Origin: Anderseniella sp. Alg231-50
GTDB taxonomy: Bacteria > Pseudomonadota > Alphaproteobacteria > Rhizobiales > Aestuariivirgaceae
Direction of reading: 5' to 3'
Assembly (NCBI RefSeq): GCF_900149695.1
Contig: NZ_LT703003.1
Coordinates: 682,001 to 746,000, forward strand
DNA: 64,000 nucleotides
Under the pieces are notes generated by a model. That model had not been told where the DNA came from, ran no database searches, and saw nothing but the letters and a program-made list of their open reading frames with translations. A program made the translations under genes and the position numbers. Positions 62,543 to 64,000 of the stretch are shown in pieces (position 1 is the first letter of the stretch; every line of letters starts with the position of its first letter).

Positions 62543-63307
62543 TTAAAACTTTCCGTTGTTGTTCTTCCACTCACTTCGCGGCGCAATTCTTTCAGTCGTG
62601 TCCCAGTGCTCAACAACTTTGCCGTTCGAAACGCGGAAGAGATCATAGAATGACGAATGCTCCCCGTAGAAATATCCCTCACTGACGGAAAGAACGAAAT
62701 TCCCTTCAGCCAATACGCGATGGATACGCTGATAGTCGATTATTCTGTGACCGTTGTGTGTTGCGCCAAGCGCACCGCGGAGCAATGCAAGACCATCTCC
62801 CATCCGGGGATTGTGTTCAGCATAGGTCTCTGCGCCGACATAGGTTTCGACACTGTCGAGATCGCCTCGCAACAGCACGTTTTCGATATATGATCGAACG
62901 AGCTCCCGATTGAGTTCCGTCAGTTCATGGTCTTCAACCCCGGTTGGTCCATCCACCATGCCGCGTCCGGATTGGTTGAGATCTGCTCTATGTTGGATAT
63001 TGTCCCAGTGCTCAACCGCCTGACCGTCTTCAAACCTGAACACTTCAAAGCCGATGTTTCTGCGCGCGAAATCGTACTCGGTATGCGCAAAAACGAAATC
63101 ACCATCTTCAAATACCCGCACGATGTTCACGCGGGGCGAGGTCTTGGAGAGCCGCTCGAACAACGCCGCAAGTCCTTCGCTGCCCTCATGGGTTTGGGGA
63201 TTGTGTTGGACATATCTTGCTTCGTTGACCACCGCGACTGGTCCCGGGTCACCTGTCTCGATGCTTTTCAGCAAGGCACAAATCTGGTCTTTCTTCGCTA
63301 CAGACAT
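62543..63307 (-). CDS. double NTF2/SnoaL-like protein
   Basis: A 254-residue protein made of two similar NTF2-like units (repeated VEHWDN/VEHWDT segments around residues 97 and 235, and YxxHNP segments YVQHNPQTHEG and YAEHNPRMGDG). Such domains bind or isomerise small ligands. The duplication is inside one gene. Function unknown. Confidence 0.82.
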   Translation of the reverse strand: MSVAKKDQICALLKSIETGDPGPVAVVNEARYVQHNPQTHEGSEGLAALFERLSKTSPRVNIVRVFEDGDFVFAHTEYDFARRNIGFEVFRFEDGQAVEHWDNIQHRADLNQSGRGMVDGPTGVEDHELTELNRELVRSYIENVLLRGDLDSVETYVGAETYAEHNPRMGDGLALLRGALGATHNGHRIIDYQRIHRVLAEGNFVLSVSEGYFYGEHSSFYDLFRVSNGKVVEHWDTTERIAPRSEWKNNNGKF

Positions 63308-63566
63308 GTCAGTCCCAACAGTCGTTCCGCTGATTATTCAGAGTGGACATTAACAGAAAGAAACTGGCATGCCGAAGGAGCATCCGCACATTGCCGACTT
63401 CATCCGTTTCATATGTTCGCAAGCGCCTGTCAGCATGCTAACCATCACTGCCATCGGAAGCTCTGCAGCCACCAAAACGCCTTTCAAACTTACTGTGCAA
63501 TTACTGAGCAACACGGTTATTTATGGTACTATCCTTTTGTTGTAACCTGACCGGCCGCACGAGACC

Positions 63567-64000
63567 ATGAAACTGTCCGAAGCCATTTCCAGGATTCCAG
63601 GCCCGGCCCTGTGGCTCGGCGTAGCCGGTCTGCTGCCGTTCTGGCTGCCGTTTCTGCTGCTGGGCAGCGAGGCCGAACAAGGCACTGCGTCGCGCGCCCT
63701 GCTGATCCAGATGGGATATGGCGCGGTCATCCTGTCATTTCTCGGCGGCATCCGCTGGGGCGCCGCCCTCAAACTGCCGCCCGGTCCGTTGCAGGCCACC
63801 CTTTTTGTGCTGTCCGTCCTGCCGTCGCTGGCAGGCTTTGTGGCCCTGCTGCTGCCTGCAACCGTCGGCCTCATCCTGCTGATCGGCGGCTTCCTGCTGC
63901 AAGGTGTGTGGGATGTGCAGTCATCGCAACGCGGCGAGCTGCCACCGTGGTATGCAACCTTGCGGGCCATGCTGACCACAGGCGCTGTTCTGGCCCTGGT
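63567..64000 (+). CDS. DUF3429-family membrane protein, cut by the window end
   Basis: An open frame from ATG 63567 runs off the right edge (145 residues visible). It has several hydrophobic segments and the family motif SFLGGIRWGAAL. The end (LPPWYATLRAMLTTGAVLAL) is also typical for DUF3429. Function unknown. Confidence 0.85.
   Translation, partial: MKLSEAISRIPGPALWLGVAGLLPFWLPFLLLGSEAEQGTASRALLIQMGYGAVILSFLGGIRWGAALKLPPGPLQATLFVLSVLPSLAGFVALLLPATVGLILLIGGFLLQGVWDVQSSQRGELPPWYATLRAMLTTGAVLAL

Overview
The window looks like chromosomal DNA of an alphaproteobacterium, probably of the Hyphomicrobiales (Rhizobiales) or a close marine relative. The grounds are moderate-high GC, many TRAP and Liv-type ABC transporters, a PodJ-like polarity protein behind a TTAA-N7-TTAA (CtrA-type) box, and the rpmI-rplT-pheS-pheT order. 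No CRISPR array, prophage, insertion sequence or rRNA operon was seen. One tRNA, Ser(GGA), is present.

Region 1 (1-2.6 kb) is an arsRDA arsenic operon closed by a strong terminator. Region 2 (2.9-15.1 kb) is the most unusual stretch. A complete Liv-type ABC importer (HMGF plus binding protein) is followed on the same strand by a UroD/MtaA-family methyltransferase, a corrinoid protein with a DxHxxG cobalamin motif, a NarI/HdrE-like membrane cytochrome, a LysR regulator with an extra N-terminal domain, a RACo-type corrinoid-reactivating ferredoxin, a double CDGSH protein and a small unknown protein. It reads as an import, demethylation and corrinoid-repair unit for an unknown methylated compound.

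Region 3 (15.1-28.7 kb) holds an MFS/MBL-hydrolase pair, an enoyl-CoA hydratase, a divergent LysR, and a long operon of a TRAP transporter (DctPQM), two paralogous acyl-CoA synthetases, a thiolase-fold protein without the usual catalytic residues, a DUF35 partner and an acyl-CoA dehydrogenase. Together these suggest uptake, CoA activation, dehydrogenation, hydration and possibly retro-aldol (not thiolytic) cleavage of a carboxylic acid.

Region 4 (28.7-37.6 kb, minus strand) has a DUF4166/saccharopine-dehydrogenase-like gene with a DCC thioredoxin-like gene, then a five-gene operon of unknown function: a coiled-coil protein, an unknown protein, an AAA ATPase, a second unknown protein and a membrane protein. 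Region 5 (37.6-46.5 kb) contains many small exported or hypothetical proteins (FecR-domain and Gly/Asn-repeat proteins, PilZ, GNAT, HicA-like, GFA), a broken alpha/beta hydrolase, tRNA-Ser and msrA.

Region 6 (46.5-52.9 kb) is pheT-pheS-rplT-rpmI and a Na+/H+ antiporter, flanked by copies of a ~130 bp dispersed repeat. Region 7 (53-64 kb) has three related small basic exported proteins, a class C beta-lactamase-family hydrolase, an acyl-CoA dehydrogenase behind a MerR regulator, the large PodJ/Sel1-type protein, a methyltransferase, a double NTF2-like protein and a DUF3429 gene cut by the window edge. Start codons were often moved downstream of the longest open frame to an ATG with a ribosome binding site. 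Functions are from family recognition by eye; no database search was run.
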